Below, one piece after another: positions 16,864-25,481 of a stretch of DNA of 64,000 bases. Both the position numbers and the translations under genes were made by a program. The notes beneath the pieces are model-generated. The model was not told the DNA's origin and ran no database searches. It saw only the letters and a list, made by a program, of their open reading frames with translations. Each line of letters begins with the position of its first letter. The first letter of the stretch is position 1. The stretch comes from an uncultured Caulobacteraceae bacterium (lineage in GTDB: Bacteria > Pseudomonadota > Alphaproteobacteria > Caulobacterales > Caulobacteraceae), in contig CAKZPF010000006.1 of NCBI GenBank assembly GCA_937138625.1, forward strand, positions 1 through 64,000, read 5' to 3'.

Positions 16864-16917
16864 TCGTTTAATAAGACCGATCGCTATTAAACGAAAAGGC
16901 AGTTTTGTTTAATAGCG
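16864..16917. repeat. Second copy of fic-flanking palindrome
   Basis: TCGTTTAATAAG (16864-16875) followed six bases later by CGCTATTAAAC (16882-16892), an ACGAAAAGGCAGTTTT-like spacer and GTTTAATAGCG (16907-16917). It matches the copy at 15589-15642 in order and spacing with a few substitutions and one base of length difference. Two direct copies enclose fic. Confidence 0.75.
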
Positions 16918-17243
16918 GATTGGGCGTGTGGCGGTTCTGATTTTGGCCACAAGTATCAAATCCCTTATCCCGCAAGGCAATTTGCAAGCGAGCTGAAATC
17001 GGCTATTATTGGGCGTTCGAAAACGCCTTATCGAGGTTTTGACAAAACATATATGTTTTGGACGTCGGAGGCCGAAGGCCGAGACGCCCCCTGAGGGACA
17101 AAAACGTGCAGCCCGCATGTTTTTGGTCAATCCCACCCAGACACAAAAAAATTGGTGGTACATTTGGGGGTATATGCGAAATTCGAAACGGGAATATATT
17201 TTTGAAATCAAAGCATTATTTTAACGTTTCGAATCCCTCTCTG
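16918..17243. other. Non-coding island edge with integrase-arm-like and tRNA-end-like sequence
   Basis: No gene is supported; the short open frames here look like chance. GGTGGTACATTTGGGGGTAT at 17155-17174 resembles sequences upstream of P4-type integrases and the CATTTTGGAGG copies at 4221 and 4411. TTTCGAATCCCTCTCTGGCC (17227-17246) looks like the T-loop and acceptor end of a tRNA, but no matching 5' half lies upstream. Together this looks like the right attachment site of the island. The tRNA identity is undetermined. Confidence 0.5.
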
Positions 17244-17282
17244 GCCACAAAAAACGCCCCGCTTGGGGGCTTTTTTTGTGGC
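17244..17282. terminator. Long bidirectional terminator
   Basis: Core stem GCCCC (17256-17260) and GGGGC (17266-17270) with a seven-base T-run, extended by complementary A and T runs and GCCAC/GTGGC at the outer ends. It works in both directions on paper. It separates island DNA from the core genome to the right. Confidence 0.75.
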
Positions 17283-17567
17283 GATAGGGGTTCGCACCTT
17301 ACCAATTCAGATACACAATATGTGGGTTGGAGCCGGAGCGCGTGTAACGCGCGGAGACAGGCGAACGCAGTAAGCCGGCCCCTCTCTCCCCAATGGTGCA
17401 CAGTATTGGCATGAGTGGTCACTGTTTGAGGAAGAAAAAACTTTGACTATGGCGCTTTGGATATGAGGCAAAAGTTGCGAGGCCATCACTTGAACTCAGG
17501 GGATGGGGTTGCTACTTAAAACCAGAACATTCTGACTATACCTTCACCACTATCTAGTAAGGCTCCC
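17283..17567. other. Intergenic region before the universal stress gene
   Basis: 285 bases without a supported gene. The sequence is moderately AT-rich close to 17567 and probably carries the usp promoter; I could not identify confident -35/-10 hexamers or a binding site for a known regulator. Confidence 0.4.
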
Positions 17568-18401
17568 ATGACCAGCACCATTCAAACGATCCTTATTGCC
17601 AGTGATCTTTCCGAACGCTCGGACCGTGCCCTGCGCCGGGCCATGAAAATTGCACAAACCATCGGTGCAAACTGTCACGTGGTCACTGTTGTCGATAGTC
17701 AACTGCCGGAAGACCTGACCAATACCCTGGTGGCCCAATCAGAAGATACGCTGAAAACGCAGGTTCGTGATCTTGAGGGGGATGCCAAGATCCAGGTTAA
17801 GGTGGGTGACCCCCTATCGGAAATTAGCCAACATGCCCATGATATTCAGGCAGACCTTCTGGTTTTGGGTGTGCACCGGCCTCGGAAATTTCTGGATTTC
17901 ATCCGGGAAACCACGATGGAGCGACTGGTGAAATTTTCTGATATCCCTGTGCTGCTGGTGAAAACCCTCCCCAATGCCGATTATCATACGGTTCTTGCCC
18001 CAACGGCCTTTTCACCTGCCTGCGCGAATGCTTTGAAAACAAGCCAGCACATCGTTCCCAATGCTGAGGTTGAGATGCTGCACGCCGTGCATATCCCTTT
18101 CCCTGGCCTAACGGGAGATGGGCCGAGCAGTGAGATGGCAAAAGACAAAAAGGCTGAAGCTGAACAACACGCCACAGAATGGGCGCAGCGCTTTTCACTC
18201 AACCTAGAGACGATTCCCCTGACCACTGTTACCGACGAGATCTATCCGGCTCTTCATCGTAAACTGGGAACGGACACTTATGACCTTGTCGCGATTGGGG
18301 CCCACACACGGCACTCCCCTTCTCGGCATGTAGGCAGTTTTGCATCAGAGTTGATTCGCAAATCCACCTTTGACCTATTGGTTGCCCAACCGGCCAGCTA
18401 A
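17568..18401 (+). CDS. Tandem UspA-domain universal stress protein
   Basis: Cytoplasmic stress protein of 277 residues made of two UspA folds. The first (1-140) starts IQTILIASDLSERSDRALRRA and includes ADLLVLGVHRPRK and IPVLLVKTL. The second (about 145-277) starts YHTVLAPTAFSPACANAL and ends DLVAIGAHTRHSPSRHVGSFASELIRKSTFDLLVA, with a GxH...GS-like nucleotide-binding pattern. Such proteins bind ATP or are regulatory. It is monocistronic, downstream of the island edge and convergent with dabA. Confidence 0.93.
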   Translation: MTSTIQTILIASDLSERSDRALRRAMKIAQTIGANCHVVTVVDSQLPEDLTNTLVAQSEDTLKTQVRDLEGDAKIQVKVGDPLSEISQHAHDIQADLLVLGVHRPRKFLDFIRETTMERLVKFSDIPVLLVKTLPNADYHTVLAPTAFSPACANALKTSQHIVPNAEVEMLHAVHIPFPGLTGDGPSSEMAKDKKAEAEQHATEWAQRFSLNLETIPLTTVTDEIYPALHRKLGTDTYDLVAIGAHTRHSPSRHVGSFASELIRKSTFDLLVAQPAS

Positions 18402-18435
18402 GCGCTGTCAGGTCACTTGTCAGCTCCCCTGCAGA

Positions 18436-20673
18436 TTACGAGGCCGGCTGCCACCTCAAGGACCGCGACAACACATAAGATGTGTGTGTATCCGGGTCCA
18501 CATTGGCCAGGGTGACCCAACCGTTCCCGAACAAGGTTTGCAACACGGGCTGCGCCTTGATGATGGCGTCAACCCTGTCACGAGGCGCATACACCACCGT
18601 CAGCAAGCGCTGGGGCTCGTGAAAAGGCTGACCATCAGCGGCATATACGGATTGCAACGGCAACCCCGTCATTAGGTCACTGCCATTGCCTTGCACGATG
18701 CCGATTTTTCCCGTGATGTTTTTGGTGATCTTGCTGCCGCCCCCATAGGCCGCATTGTCGAATGTTGAAAACAAATATTGGCAGTTGATCCATTGAGCCA
18801 CGACCATAGGGGCCGTCAAAATTGTTGTCAGGAACTGACCATCCGGATCTTGACTGGGCTCATATGAATGCAAAAAGCACCGCCCCCCCAAATCGAGATC
18901 TCGCGTGAGCGCCCGCGGGCCCACCACAAAAGCCGCGTTGCGGGCCAGCCCCCATTCAGGCCGCACCTGGGCCCAATCTTGGGAGCGCAACCACGCCCGC
19001 TTAGCCGAAACCGTCGGGGCATGGCCCGCATCCAAATGCTGAAGGCGCACCGCGGTGTTCATATCTCGTGCTGTTTCCAAATCGCGCTTTAAGGCCGCAA
19101 TGGCCTCGTCGTCTTCAGCAGAGAACACCTCGACCGCATCTGTTGTGGTGTTGTGCTCTGCTGCAAGAAAGCGAGTCGTCTTGGGGATTGCTATCCCATT
19201 CGCCTTTAAGCGCGCGCGGACATCTGAACGGTTAAGAAGATTTGCCAGGACACGGGCATTGCTGCCCCCATGGCGTCCACCGCAAGCCCCACAATCCAAC
19301 GCCGTGGCGTAGGCATTGTTATGGGTGGTGCTGCCATGGCCACACAGCACCACCAATGGGGCAAAATCACGTGTCAAGCCCATCATCCGCAGTGCGTTCT
19401 CGGCAACCTGGGCCTGGTCATCCTCATGGATATTGTCGGTACATGTTTCTATCAGCACTCCAGGCCGCAAAGCGCCTGAAACTCGTCGCCGTAAACGCCC
19501 GGCCCAAGCAGGCACCCAGGTTTTTGCGGCCATCCACAGGCCATTGACCCAGCCCATAGCCTCCACCAAAGCAAAGGGGGCAGAAAAGGTATACTTTAGA
19601 GATTGATAAAGTCTCTTGAACTGACTTTGCCAACGATAGCCCGCTTGATCTTTCTGAAGTGTGACGTCCGAACCGCGGGGGCGGTCCTGAACATCATATT
19701 GTGGAGATAGCAAAACGGGACAAGAGTCATAGACCTCGCCCGTGCTTTGGTTGTGCACGCGCACCGGCACACCAAAGAAACCAGCGAACCCCAGGGTTTG
19801 ATAGGCACCTGTAGATTCGAGGGCTCGGCGAAAAGGCTCGGAGCGTACATCAATACAAAATACCAATTGCGCTTTCGGACTTGACGGCTGTGTGGGCACA
19901 GACTGACGGCTCAACTGCCCCAACAACTGGCTGCGGTATTCGGCCTCGCGGATGGCCATGCTGTCCAGGGCCTGTTGGGCATCACGACGCGTATCGGCCG
20001 GGATCTCCCTTGGAAATAGAGACAATAGTGTGTGGGCGTCGGGCCACATGGCGCACGTGATAACAATGCGTACCGCCAAATAATCGGTTTGTGTAATGGG
20101 ATAGGCATGACGGCCCTTTGCTGCCCAATCGGTTCGATATTTCACATAGCCAGCCCAACCGGGCATAGTGGTCAGTAAGAGCCCCAGAAAGCGTGCCCGA
20201 TCCTTGGATTGAATCCGCAAATACTCAAGACCCTTACGAATGGCGGCCTCAGGCGTCTCGGGCAAATTGGCAAGCCAGGATTTCATGCCGGCAGCACGCA
20301 CATTCAACCGGCGGTCAAAAGGCGCAAGACCGACCCAGGCGTGGTAAAAGCCCAAGTGCCGGTCAGGCATCGGCACCGTAGCCTGGCCCTCGTCTAAAAA
20401 GGCCTGGCACCATTTGATGGTCTCGCGGTTCACAGCTTGCATCTCTGTGGGCAAATGGGGGTTGCGGAACACATGGTCAGCCTCGGCCCATGCGTCTTCG
20501 ATGGGCTTGTGCTCAAATCCTTGCAAAGGATTCACTGCGATCAGGTTTTCCAAGGGCCAGAAGGGCGCAATCTGTTGCCACCCTTGCTCGATGGCTTTCC
20601 TTAGCGTCACGTCTACCATCACATTAATCTCAGGCTTGGGGGTGTCTGGCTCTATGTTCAATTCAGGTTTCAT
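18436..20673 (-). CDS. dabA: DabA, inorganic carbon uptake subunit (DUF2309)
   Basis: Cytoplasmic zinc subunit of the DAB inorganic-carbon accumulation complex; thought to hydrate CO2 with an active site like beta-carbonic anhydrases. Length 745, slightly shorter than the usual ~800. Zinc-site residues are visible: C273 and D275 in FCIDVRSEPF, H446 in LCGHGSTT, and C461 in DCGACGGRHGG, with the H-to-C spacing of 15 expected for DabA. It lies 9 bp after dabB, so the two are co-expressed. The family includes both bicarbonate accumulators and proteins of less clear role; the intact site argues for function. Confidence 0.93.
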   Translation of the reverse strand: MKPELNIEPDTPKPEINVMVDVTLRKAIEQGWQQIAPFWPLENLIAVNPLQGFEHKPIEDAWAEADHVFRNPHLPTEMQAVNRETIKWCQAFLDEGQATVPMPDRHLGFYHAWVGLAPFDRRLNVRAAGMKSWLANLPETPEAAIRKGLEYLRIQSKDRARFLGLLLTTMPGWAGYVKYRTDWAAKGRHAYPITQTDYLAVRIVITCAMWPDAHTLLSLFPREIPADTRRDAQQALDSMAIREAEYRSQLLGQLSRQSVPTQPSSPKAQLVFCIDVRSEPFRRALESTGAYQTLGFAGFFGVPVRVHNQSTGEVYDSCPVLLSPQYDVQDRPRGSDVTLQKDQAGYRWQSQFKRLYQSLKYTFSAPFALVEAMGWVNGLWMAAKTWVPAWAGRLRRRVSGALRPGVLIETCTDNIHEDDQAQVAENALRMMGLTRDFAPLVVLCGHGSTTHNNAYATALDCGACGGRHGGSNARVLANLLNRSDVRARLKANGIAIPKTTRFLAAEHNTTTDAVEVFSAEDDEAIAALKRDLETARDMNTAVRLQHLDAGHAPTVSAKRAWLRSQDWAQVRPEWGLARNAAFVVGPRALTRDLDLGGRCFLHSYEPSQDPDGQFLTTILTAPMVVAQWINCQYLFSTFDNAAYGGGSKITKNITGKIGIVQGNGSDLMTGLPLQSVYAADGQPFHEPQRLLTVVYAPRDRVDAIIKAQPVLQTLFGNGWVTLANVDPDTHTSYVLSRSLRWQPAS

Positions 20674-20681
20674 GGCTCACC

Positions 20682-22037
20682 TTAGGATCTAGGGTAATGA
20701 GGGCGATAGGAGGTCACGGTCTTAGGGTCCGGCTGACTAGCGTTCAAAGCTCGGACATAGGCATGGCGTCGCCACACCTGTGAACGACCGCCAGTTGCAG
20801 GCGCACGCCGCAGCACCATGGCCAACCACGCCAGGAGCAAGATCGCCATCGCCACAATATGAAGGGTGTGCAGGGGCTGTGGTTGCATCAGATTCATCGG
20901 TGCCAACCACATCGCCACCGCTTGAACACTCAGGCCATACATCGCAGCCAGAGCACTGGTGACACCCAGACCCACCGGCAGCATCATGAACGGACGCTTG
21001 CGCAATACCGTCAGCGCCACTTGCGCCGCCGCAATGCCCGCCACCAGAACCAAGACGCTGGTGGTATCTGGCGCCAGCCATACCTTGCCCGAGGCCACAG
21101 CGAAGACAAAACTGCCCACCACACCGCAGACGACGGCCAGAACAACGGTGCGCAGTCGTGGGGGGTATTCAAGATCAAATCGTTTTTCTTGGGCGGTGCC
21201 GCCGCTGGCCAGAAACAAATAGGCCTTAAAGACCCCGTGCCAGATCAGATGCGCAATGGCCGCTGGAAACAAGCCCAAGCCACATTGCACCATCATGAAA
21301 CCCATTTGCCCCATGGTCGAGCACGCCAACATACGTTTAACGTCATGTTGCATCAGCTTCCACAAGGTCCCGAGAACAGCGGTTAAAAAGCCCAAGGCAA
21401 AGATCACAAACAGCAAGCTTGAGACCTCAAGATACAATGGCGCAAATCGAGCCAACAAAATCCCACCCCCATTGACCAAGCCGGCGTGCATGATCGCTGA
21501 GACGGGCGTGGGCGAGTTCAAAGAGCTGAGCAGCCAAGTGTGAAAAGGGAAAATGGCCGATTGGGTCAAAGCACCCAGCAGCAAGACCCCCAAAGCCATG
21601 GTCATCTGAGACCCAGAAGCGTCTGAAGCATTAAGCGCCTGAATAGAGACGAGACCAGTATGCTGAGACATCAGCAAGAAGGCCACGGCCAAACATAATG
21701 CCCCGAACCCCAGTGTAACAGCGGCGAGCTGGCCAGCCGCTTTGGCGGCTTGCCATTTGGAGTTGTGGATCATCACGCGCACCAAAAACAGATTGGCGAA
21801 CATCCAGGATGCCAACAGGATCCATATGTTGTCCGCGCTGACCATCGCCATTACCGACAGCAGCATGGCGCCAAGTGTCAGCAAGCTTTTGGTGCGCAAG
21901 CGATCTCCGGCCATATAACGGGAGGCAAACCCCAGAACACAAACCCCCAAAAACCCAACAACGCTGATCATCAGCACCGCCAGAGAGTCAAAATGAAACC
22001 AAGAGGTCAAAAGCCCGCCCATTGGCATCCCTTCCAT
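20682..22037 (-). CDS. dabB: DabB, NuoL-like cation-conducting membrane subunit
   Basis: Predicted polytopic membrane protein of about 451 residues, homologous to the proton-pumping NuoL/MrpA antiporter subunits, that couples ion flow to DabA. Many hydrophobic helices are visible, with the conserved antiporter stretch IFPFHTWLLSSLNSPTPVSAIMHAG and later KRMLACSTMGQMGFM. An open frame reaches 22082, but AAGG lies six bases before ATG 22037 (MEGMPMGG), which is preferred. The divergent LysR gene starts about 90 bp away and is the obvious regulator. Confidence 0.9.
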   Translation of the reverse strand: MEGMPMGGLLTSWFHFDSLAVLMISVVGFLGVCVLGFASRYMAGDRLRTKSLLTLGAMLLSVMAMVSADNIWILLASWMFANLFLVRVMIHNSKWQAAKAAGQLAAVTLGFGALCLAVAFLLMSQHTGLVSIQALNASDASGSQMTMALGVLLLGALTQSAIFPFHTWLLSSLNSPTPVSAIMHAGLVNGGGILLARFAPLYLEVSSLLFVIFALGFLTAVLGTLWKLMQHDVKRMLACSTMGQMGFMMVQCGLGLFPAAIAHLIWHGVFKAYLFLASGGTAQEKRFDLEYPPRLRTVVLAVVCGVVGSFVFAVASGKVWLAPDTTSVLVLVAGIAAAQVALTVLRKRPFMMLPVGLGVTSALAAMYGLSVQAVAMWLAPMNLMQPQPLHTLHIVAMAILLLAWLAMVLRRAPATGGRSQVWRRHAYVRALNASQPDPKTVTSYRPHYPRS

Positions 22038-22124
22038 ACTAAACCTTATACACTTGAGATATGATATTAGGGATGCTAACATAAGTACAACAAAAACAAT
22101 TAATGCGCACCATAAGGAATTCTT
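22038..22124. promoter_or_regulatory. Divergent dabB / lysR control region
   Basis: 87 bp between two divergent starts, AT-rich (ATATGATATTAGGGATGC, AACAAAAACAATTAATGC). LysR regulators usually bind such divergent spacers at T-N11-A sites; several candidates exist and I cannot choose one. Both promoters must lie here. Confidence 0.5.
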
Positions 22125-22967
22125 ATGAACCTAGATACAGTCGCTCTTCACTGTTTTCTGGCCATCGCTGACACAGGCAGCTTTACCCAAGCCGCCAAAC
22201 GCGTTGGGCGCACGCAATCTGCCCTCAGCCAACAAATGGCGAAACTGGAGCATCATCTTGGCAAGCCGCTTCTCACTCGTGGACGCACGTTGTCCCTGAC
22301 CCCTGAAGGCGAAGTTTTTCTTGGTTATGCCCGCCAAATTTTCGCCCTCCATCACGAGGCCATGGACCGCTTCAAAGAGCCTGAATTGGAAGGTGAGGTC
22401 AGTTTCGGTGTACCTGAGGACTTTGCCAGTGCCTATTTGTCCCAGGTCTTGGTCGAGTTCTCGCGGCGGCACCCAAGGATTTTGTTGAATATCCGCTGTG
22501 ATTTGACCTTGAATTTATTCGAACGCTTTAAGAATCAAGAGTTTGATCTGGTCTTAGTGAAAATGAACAGACCCGGTGACTTCCCCAATGGCCACGAGGT
22601 GTGGTCAGAGCTCTTGAAATGGGTGGGCGATGCGACGGTGCTGCGCGGCCCCAAACCCATTCCGCTGGTTCTGTCTCCACGGCCCTGTGTCTATCGCTCA
22701 GCGGCCATCCACGCCCTGGAGGCCGCGGGCCGCCCATGGCGACTGGTTTTTTCTAGCCCCAGTCATGCCGGCACTGTGGCCGCCGTGCGGGCGGGCATGG
22801 GGTTGACCGTAATGCCACCCACCATGATCCCCGACCACCTATCAGCTGTTGAGAATCCCAGCTTACCGCAATTGTCCGATACTCATGTATCATTGCTAAA
22901 GCATCAAGCCGATAATCCGGCCGTGAACACATTTGAACGCTTTGTTCTGAAAACCCTACGCCATTAG
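22125..22967 (+). CDS. LysR-family transcriptional regulator, probable dab regulator
   Basis: A 280-residue LysR protein with N-terminal winged helix (LHCFLAIADTGSFTQAAKRVGRTQSALSQQMAKLE) and a periplasmic-binding-like effector domain (about 90-280) starting GEVSFGVPEDFASAYLSQVL. It is divergent from dabBA, the classic layout for a LysR activator and its target. The inducing ligand is unknown. AAGGAATTCTT precedes ATG 22125. Confidence 0.92.
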   Translation: MNLDTVALHCFLAIADTGSFTQAAKRVGRTQSALSQQMAKLEHHLGKPLLTRGRTLSLTPEGEVFLGYARQIFALHHEAMDRFKEPELEGEVSFGVPEDFASAYLSQVLVEFSRRHPRILLNIRCDLTLNLFERFKNQEFDLVLVKMNRPGDFPNGHEVWSELLKWVGDATVLRGPKPIPLVLSPRPCVYRSAAIHALEAAGRPWRLVFSSPSHAGTVAAVRAGMGLTVMPPTMIPDHLSAVENPSLPQLSDTHVSLLKHQADNPAVNTFERFVLKTLRH

Positions 22968-23353
22968 CGCGTTAGCTTTAGGTGTCTTTGCCACAGATTC
23001 AGATGACAGCGCTCAATGCTCGACCGGCCCAAGGTGCGCCAATTGACGTCGGGCGCGGGCTTCATGCGAGGAAAACCGCCCATCTCCCGTAAGCACCGCA
23101 CAAACCCAGCCTCGGTGCGTACGGTTGTGTCGACAGGGGGTGGAACCGATGGTGTTTCATCTGGGGAGGCACGGCGCTTGCGTTCTAGGTCTTTGAGATA
23201 TCGCAAATAGCAAAACTTCACCTGCACCGCATTCACGCGCACGCCCAACTGCGCCGACAGGATACGGGCAATGGCCTCGAAACTGTGGTCGGCATCCCGC
23301 AAGCGTTTGATTTCGATGCGATGCTCCATACGCCAAGGATATCGTGTGCCCAT
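22964..23353 (-). CDS. Hypothetical protein with HTH-like N-terminus
   Basis: Unrecognised protein of about 129 residues from the chosen start, MGTRYPWRMEHRIEIKRL. The part RDADHSFEAIARILSAQLGVRVNAVQVKFCYLRYLKD looks like a helix-turn-helix that could bind DNA. The rest is basic with a proline-rich linker. An upstream ATG at 23386 is in frame. It is divergent from the S24-like gene and overlaps the end of the LysR gene by 4 bp on the opposite strand. Confidence 0.55.
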   Translation of the reverse strand: MGTRYPWRMEHRIEIKRLRDADHSFEAIARILSAQLGVRVNAVQVKFCYLRYLKDLERKRRASPDETPSVPPPVDTTVRTEAGFVRCLREMGGFPRMKPAPDVNWRTLGRSSIERCHLNLWQRHLKLTR

Positions 23354-23475
23354 GCTGCCCACCTTGTGTTGGCTTGCCCCGATCACGCCATCTGCGGTTT
23401 ACGTCCGCTGAAATGCCACAATAGATTGCATTATTGCCCATGGATTGTCGCCTAAAAACCTCGCACAACGGAGAC

Positions 23476-24159
23476 ATGGGCATCCGCGACCTGCAAATCA
23501 GCATGCTTAAACCTTGGATTGAAAAGGTGAAACGCGAACGGGGCTGGACCAATCAGCAATGGGCCGATGCGGCAAAATTGAACGTTTCCACCTTGGTGCG
23601 CGCTACCAATCCCAAGGTGCGCACCTTGACGGCCACCTCCTCGATCCTGCGCTTGGCTGAGGCCGCCAATGTTCCTCCGCCTGCGACCTCGCTGAGAGGT
23701 CAGAGCCACGAGGTGGGCGAACGGGGACAAACCTTGGGGTTCCACCACATTCCGCTGCACACCACACCCGCAGGCGCCACAGCGCCAGACGCCGTGTTGG
23801 TCTTCCTGAACAGCCAGGGTGACGAGACCACACCCCAGCACCCCAACCAAGCCAAGGCGCCCCCGACCACCCGAACCTTTGCCGTGCGCTTGCCCTCTGA
23901 TCACATGTATCCCGTCTTTCAACCGGGGGACCTAGCCTATGTGATTGAAAATCAGATGCCTAGGCGTGATGATGACTGCTTGGTGACCTATTGCCTCAAT
24001 CGCGACCAAGACGACGAAATTGAAACGCCCGTGGGCGTGGTGTTGCGCTATGTGGGGACAGAAGGCGAGACTGTGCACTGCCGACAGTTTACGCCCGATC
24101 GCACCCTCAGCTTTTCCAAAACCGATGTGCGTCTACATGCGGTGGTGGGCAAAGGGTAA
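23476..24159 (+). CDS. HTH / S24-like repressor with degenerate peptidase motif
   Basis: Predicted 227 residues: an N-terminal XRE-like region (LKPWIEKVKRERGWTNQQWADAAKLNVSTLVRA) and a C-terminal LexA/C2-like S24 fold (TTRTFAVRLPSDHMYPVFQPGDLAYV... VVLRYVGTEGETVHCR). In active S24 proteins the nucleophile is the Ser of a GDSMxP motif; here the position is His (DHMYP), so self-cleavage is unlikely. The start is unclear: ATG 23434, 23440, 23476 and 23503 are in frame. It could be a phage-type repressor adopted by the host. Confidence 0.78.
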   Translation: MGIRDLQISMLKPWIEKVKRERGWTNQQWADAAKLNVSTLVRATNPKVRTLTATSSILRLAEAANVPPPATSLRGQSHEVGERGQTLGFHHIPLHTTPAGATAPDAVLVFLNSQGDETTPQHPNQAKAPPTTRTFAVRLPSDHMYPVFQPGDLAYVIENQMPRRDDDCLVTYCLNRDQDDEIETPVGVVLRYVGTEGETVHCRQFTPDRTLSFSKTDVRLHAVVGKG

Positions 24160-24239
24160 CGTAGTGCCAGCAAAAAAGAACGGCACGCTTCCCGGGCAAG
24201 GAAAGCGCGCCGCGAGAAGCCCCGCTTGCGTCAGGGGGG

Positions 24240-24797
24240 TCAGCGCAAGCGCTGGGGCAAAATTGTGGCCAACCCCATGAACAGAATGGCCAAACCGCCA
24301 GCCACCACGGGACCAGGAACTGTTGTCACGAGGGCTGTATACTCCGTACCCGTTTGCGCCAAGGTGGACTTGCCACCCAACACATCCGTCAGCACCCCTG
24401 TGGCTTTGATGGCAGGATAGCTGAGCATAAAAGCAAACGCCCCCAGCAAACCGCCACCAACAAACCACCAGGCGTCTCGCCGCCCCGTGGCCCCGGCCGC
24501 CAGCCCTGTGCCCGGGCAATAGCCGGCAATGGCAAAGCCAATGCCCAACAGCGCCCCACCCAGCACAACGCCCAGCGAACTCGCCTTAATGGACAGATGC
24601 CCCGCATCCAAAACCCCAACAGCCATACCCAGGAACAGCACCAGGGATGAAAAGCCAATGGCAAACAGAATGGTTTTCATCAAATGCAGGTCTCGCAAGC
24701 GCAGCATATTGATAATCAGGTTCGGGTTGGTGGCCCCCACTCGGTTAAGCGCGAAGCCAAAGACCAATCCGATCACAACAGCCAAAACAATTGACAT
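24240..24797 (-). CDS. YeeE/YedE-family transporter subunit, downstream half
   Basis: Integral membrane protein of 185 residues in the DUF395/YeeE-YedE family, which carries thiosulfate or other reduced sulfur compounds. Visible: SIVLAVVIGLVFGFALNRVGATNP at the start and the central motif GIGFAIAGYCPGTGLAAGA, whose Cys is a conserved channel residue. Its start lies 9 bp after the partner gene and has GGAGG in front. The pair, with a BigR-like regulator divergent, matches PmpAB-type loci. Half-size subunits assemble as pairs. Confidence 0.88.
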   Translation of the reverse strand: MSIVLAVVIGLVFGFALNRVGATNPNLIINMLRLRDLHLMKTILFAIGFSSLVLFLGMAVGVLDAGHLSIKASSLGVVLGGALLGIGFAIAGYCPGTGLAAGATGRRDAWWFVGGGLLGAFAFMLSYPAIKATGVLTDVLGGKSTLAQTGTEYTALVTTVPGPVVAGGLAILFMGLATILPQRLR

Positions 24798-24806
24798 AAC
24801 GGCCTC

Positions 24807-25373
24807 CTAAACCTTGCGATACAAAATGATGGCCAAAGGGATGGCCGTGGCGAACAGTCCCAAGGCGAACAGATATCCACTGACCGAGGTCTGCATCATG
24901 CCGCTCATCATATGACCGCTGGTACAGCCCCCCGCCAGACGCGCCCCATACAGCACGATAAACCCAGCCAAGACCGAGGCCACAGCCCGTTTAGTGGGAT
25001 CGGCGCCAAAGCGATCTTGCCAAACCTCAGGCATATGCACCTCGTGGCCAGCGGGCCGGTCGCCACCCAAACGGGACGACAAAAACGCCCCGGCCGCCAT
25101 GGCGATGACAAACACAAAGCTATAGTTTAGCGGGTTGGCGGCGTTCTTGGCATATTTGCCGCCAGATTTATTCAAATACGCATTGCTACTGGCATAGCCG
25201 GATTTGCTGTCGGGATCCGTGGTGATGACATCGGGCGAGACCAAATCCCACACCATGGCGTCAGCAATGACAAATTGTGTGGAGACCCCAATGGGCTTCA
25301 CCAACGCCACCGCCAATAAAAATGCAGCGCCCAAAAGCAGTCCGCCCGGCAGCCACGATATGGGTTTAGACAT
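24807..25373 (-). CDS. YeeE/YedE-family transporter subunit, upstream half
   Basis: Partner of the downstream half, 188 residues, several hydrophobic helices. The conserved part is GARLAGGCTSGHMMSGM, with the family Cys and Gly-rich turn; a longer periplasmic loop after the first helix (PDVITTDPDSKSGYASSNAYLN) is typical. AAGGAGG precedes ATG 25373. The 108 bp to the divergent ArsR gene hold a perfect palindrome. It likely imports sulfur or exports persulfide-related products; the substrate is inferred from family. Confidence 0.86.
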   Translation of the reverse strand: MSKPISWLPGGLLLGAAFLLAVALVKPIGVSTQFVIADAMVWDLVSPDVITTDPDSKSGYASSNAYLNKSGGKYAKNAANPLNYSFVFVIAMAAGAFLSSRLGGDRPAGHEVHMPEVWQDRFGADPTKRAVASVLAGFIVLYGARLAGGCTSGHMMSGMMQTSVSGYLFALGLFATAIPLAIILYRKV

Positions 25374-25448
25374 CCGCCCCTCCTTGGTTGTGTTCAGGAC
25401 CTGCCTCTTGTGAGGTCCGCCTGAGATGTGATACCTTATTTGAAAATA

Positions 25449-25462
25449 ATCTCAATTGAGAT
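25449..25462. promoter_or_regulatory. Palindromic operator between YeeE pair and ArsR/BigR gene
   Basis: ATCTCAATTGAGAT is a perfect 14-bp palindrome set in an AT-rich context, 20 bp before the regulator start and upstream of the divergent transporter genes. BigR-type repressors bind AT-rich inverted repeats in this position, so this is the likely operator for both directions. Confidence 0.7.
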
Positions 25463-25481
25463 ATATGTCAACTGAGGAATC

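Noticed and set aside
16918..17246. A complete tRNA gene at the island edge
   Set aside because: Only T-loop/acceptor-like sequence is visible; no D-arm or anticodon arm is found upstream within 90 bases.
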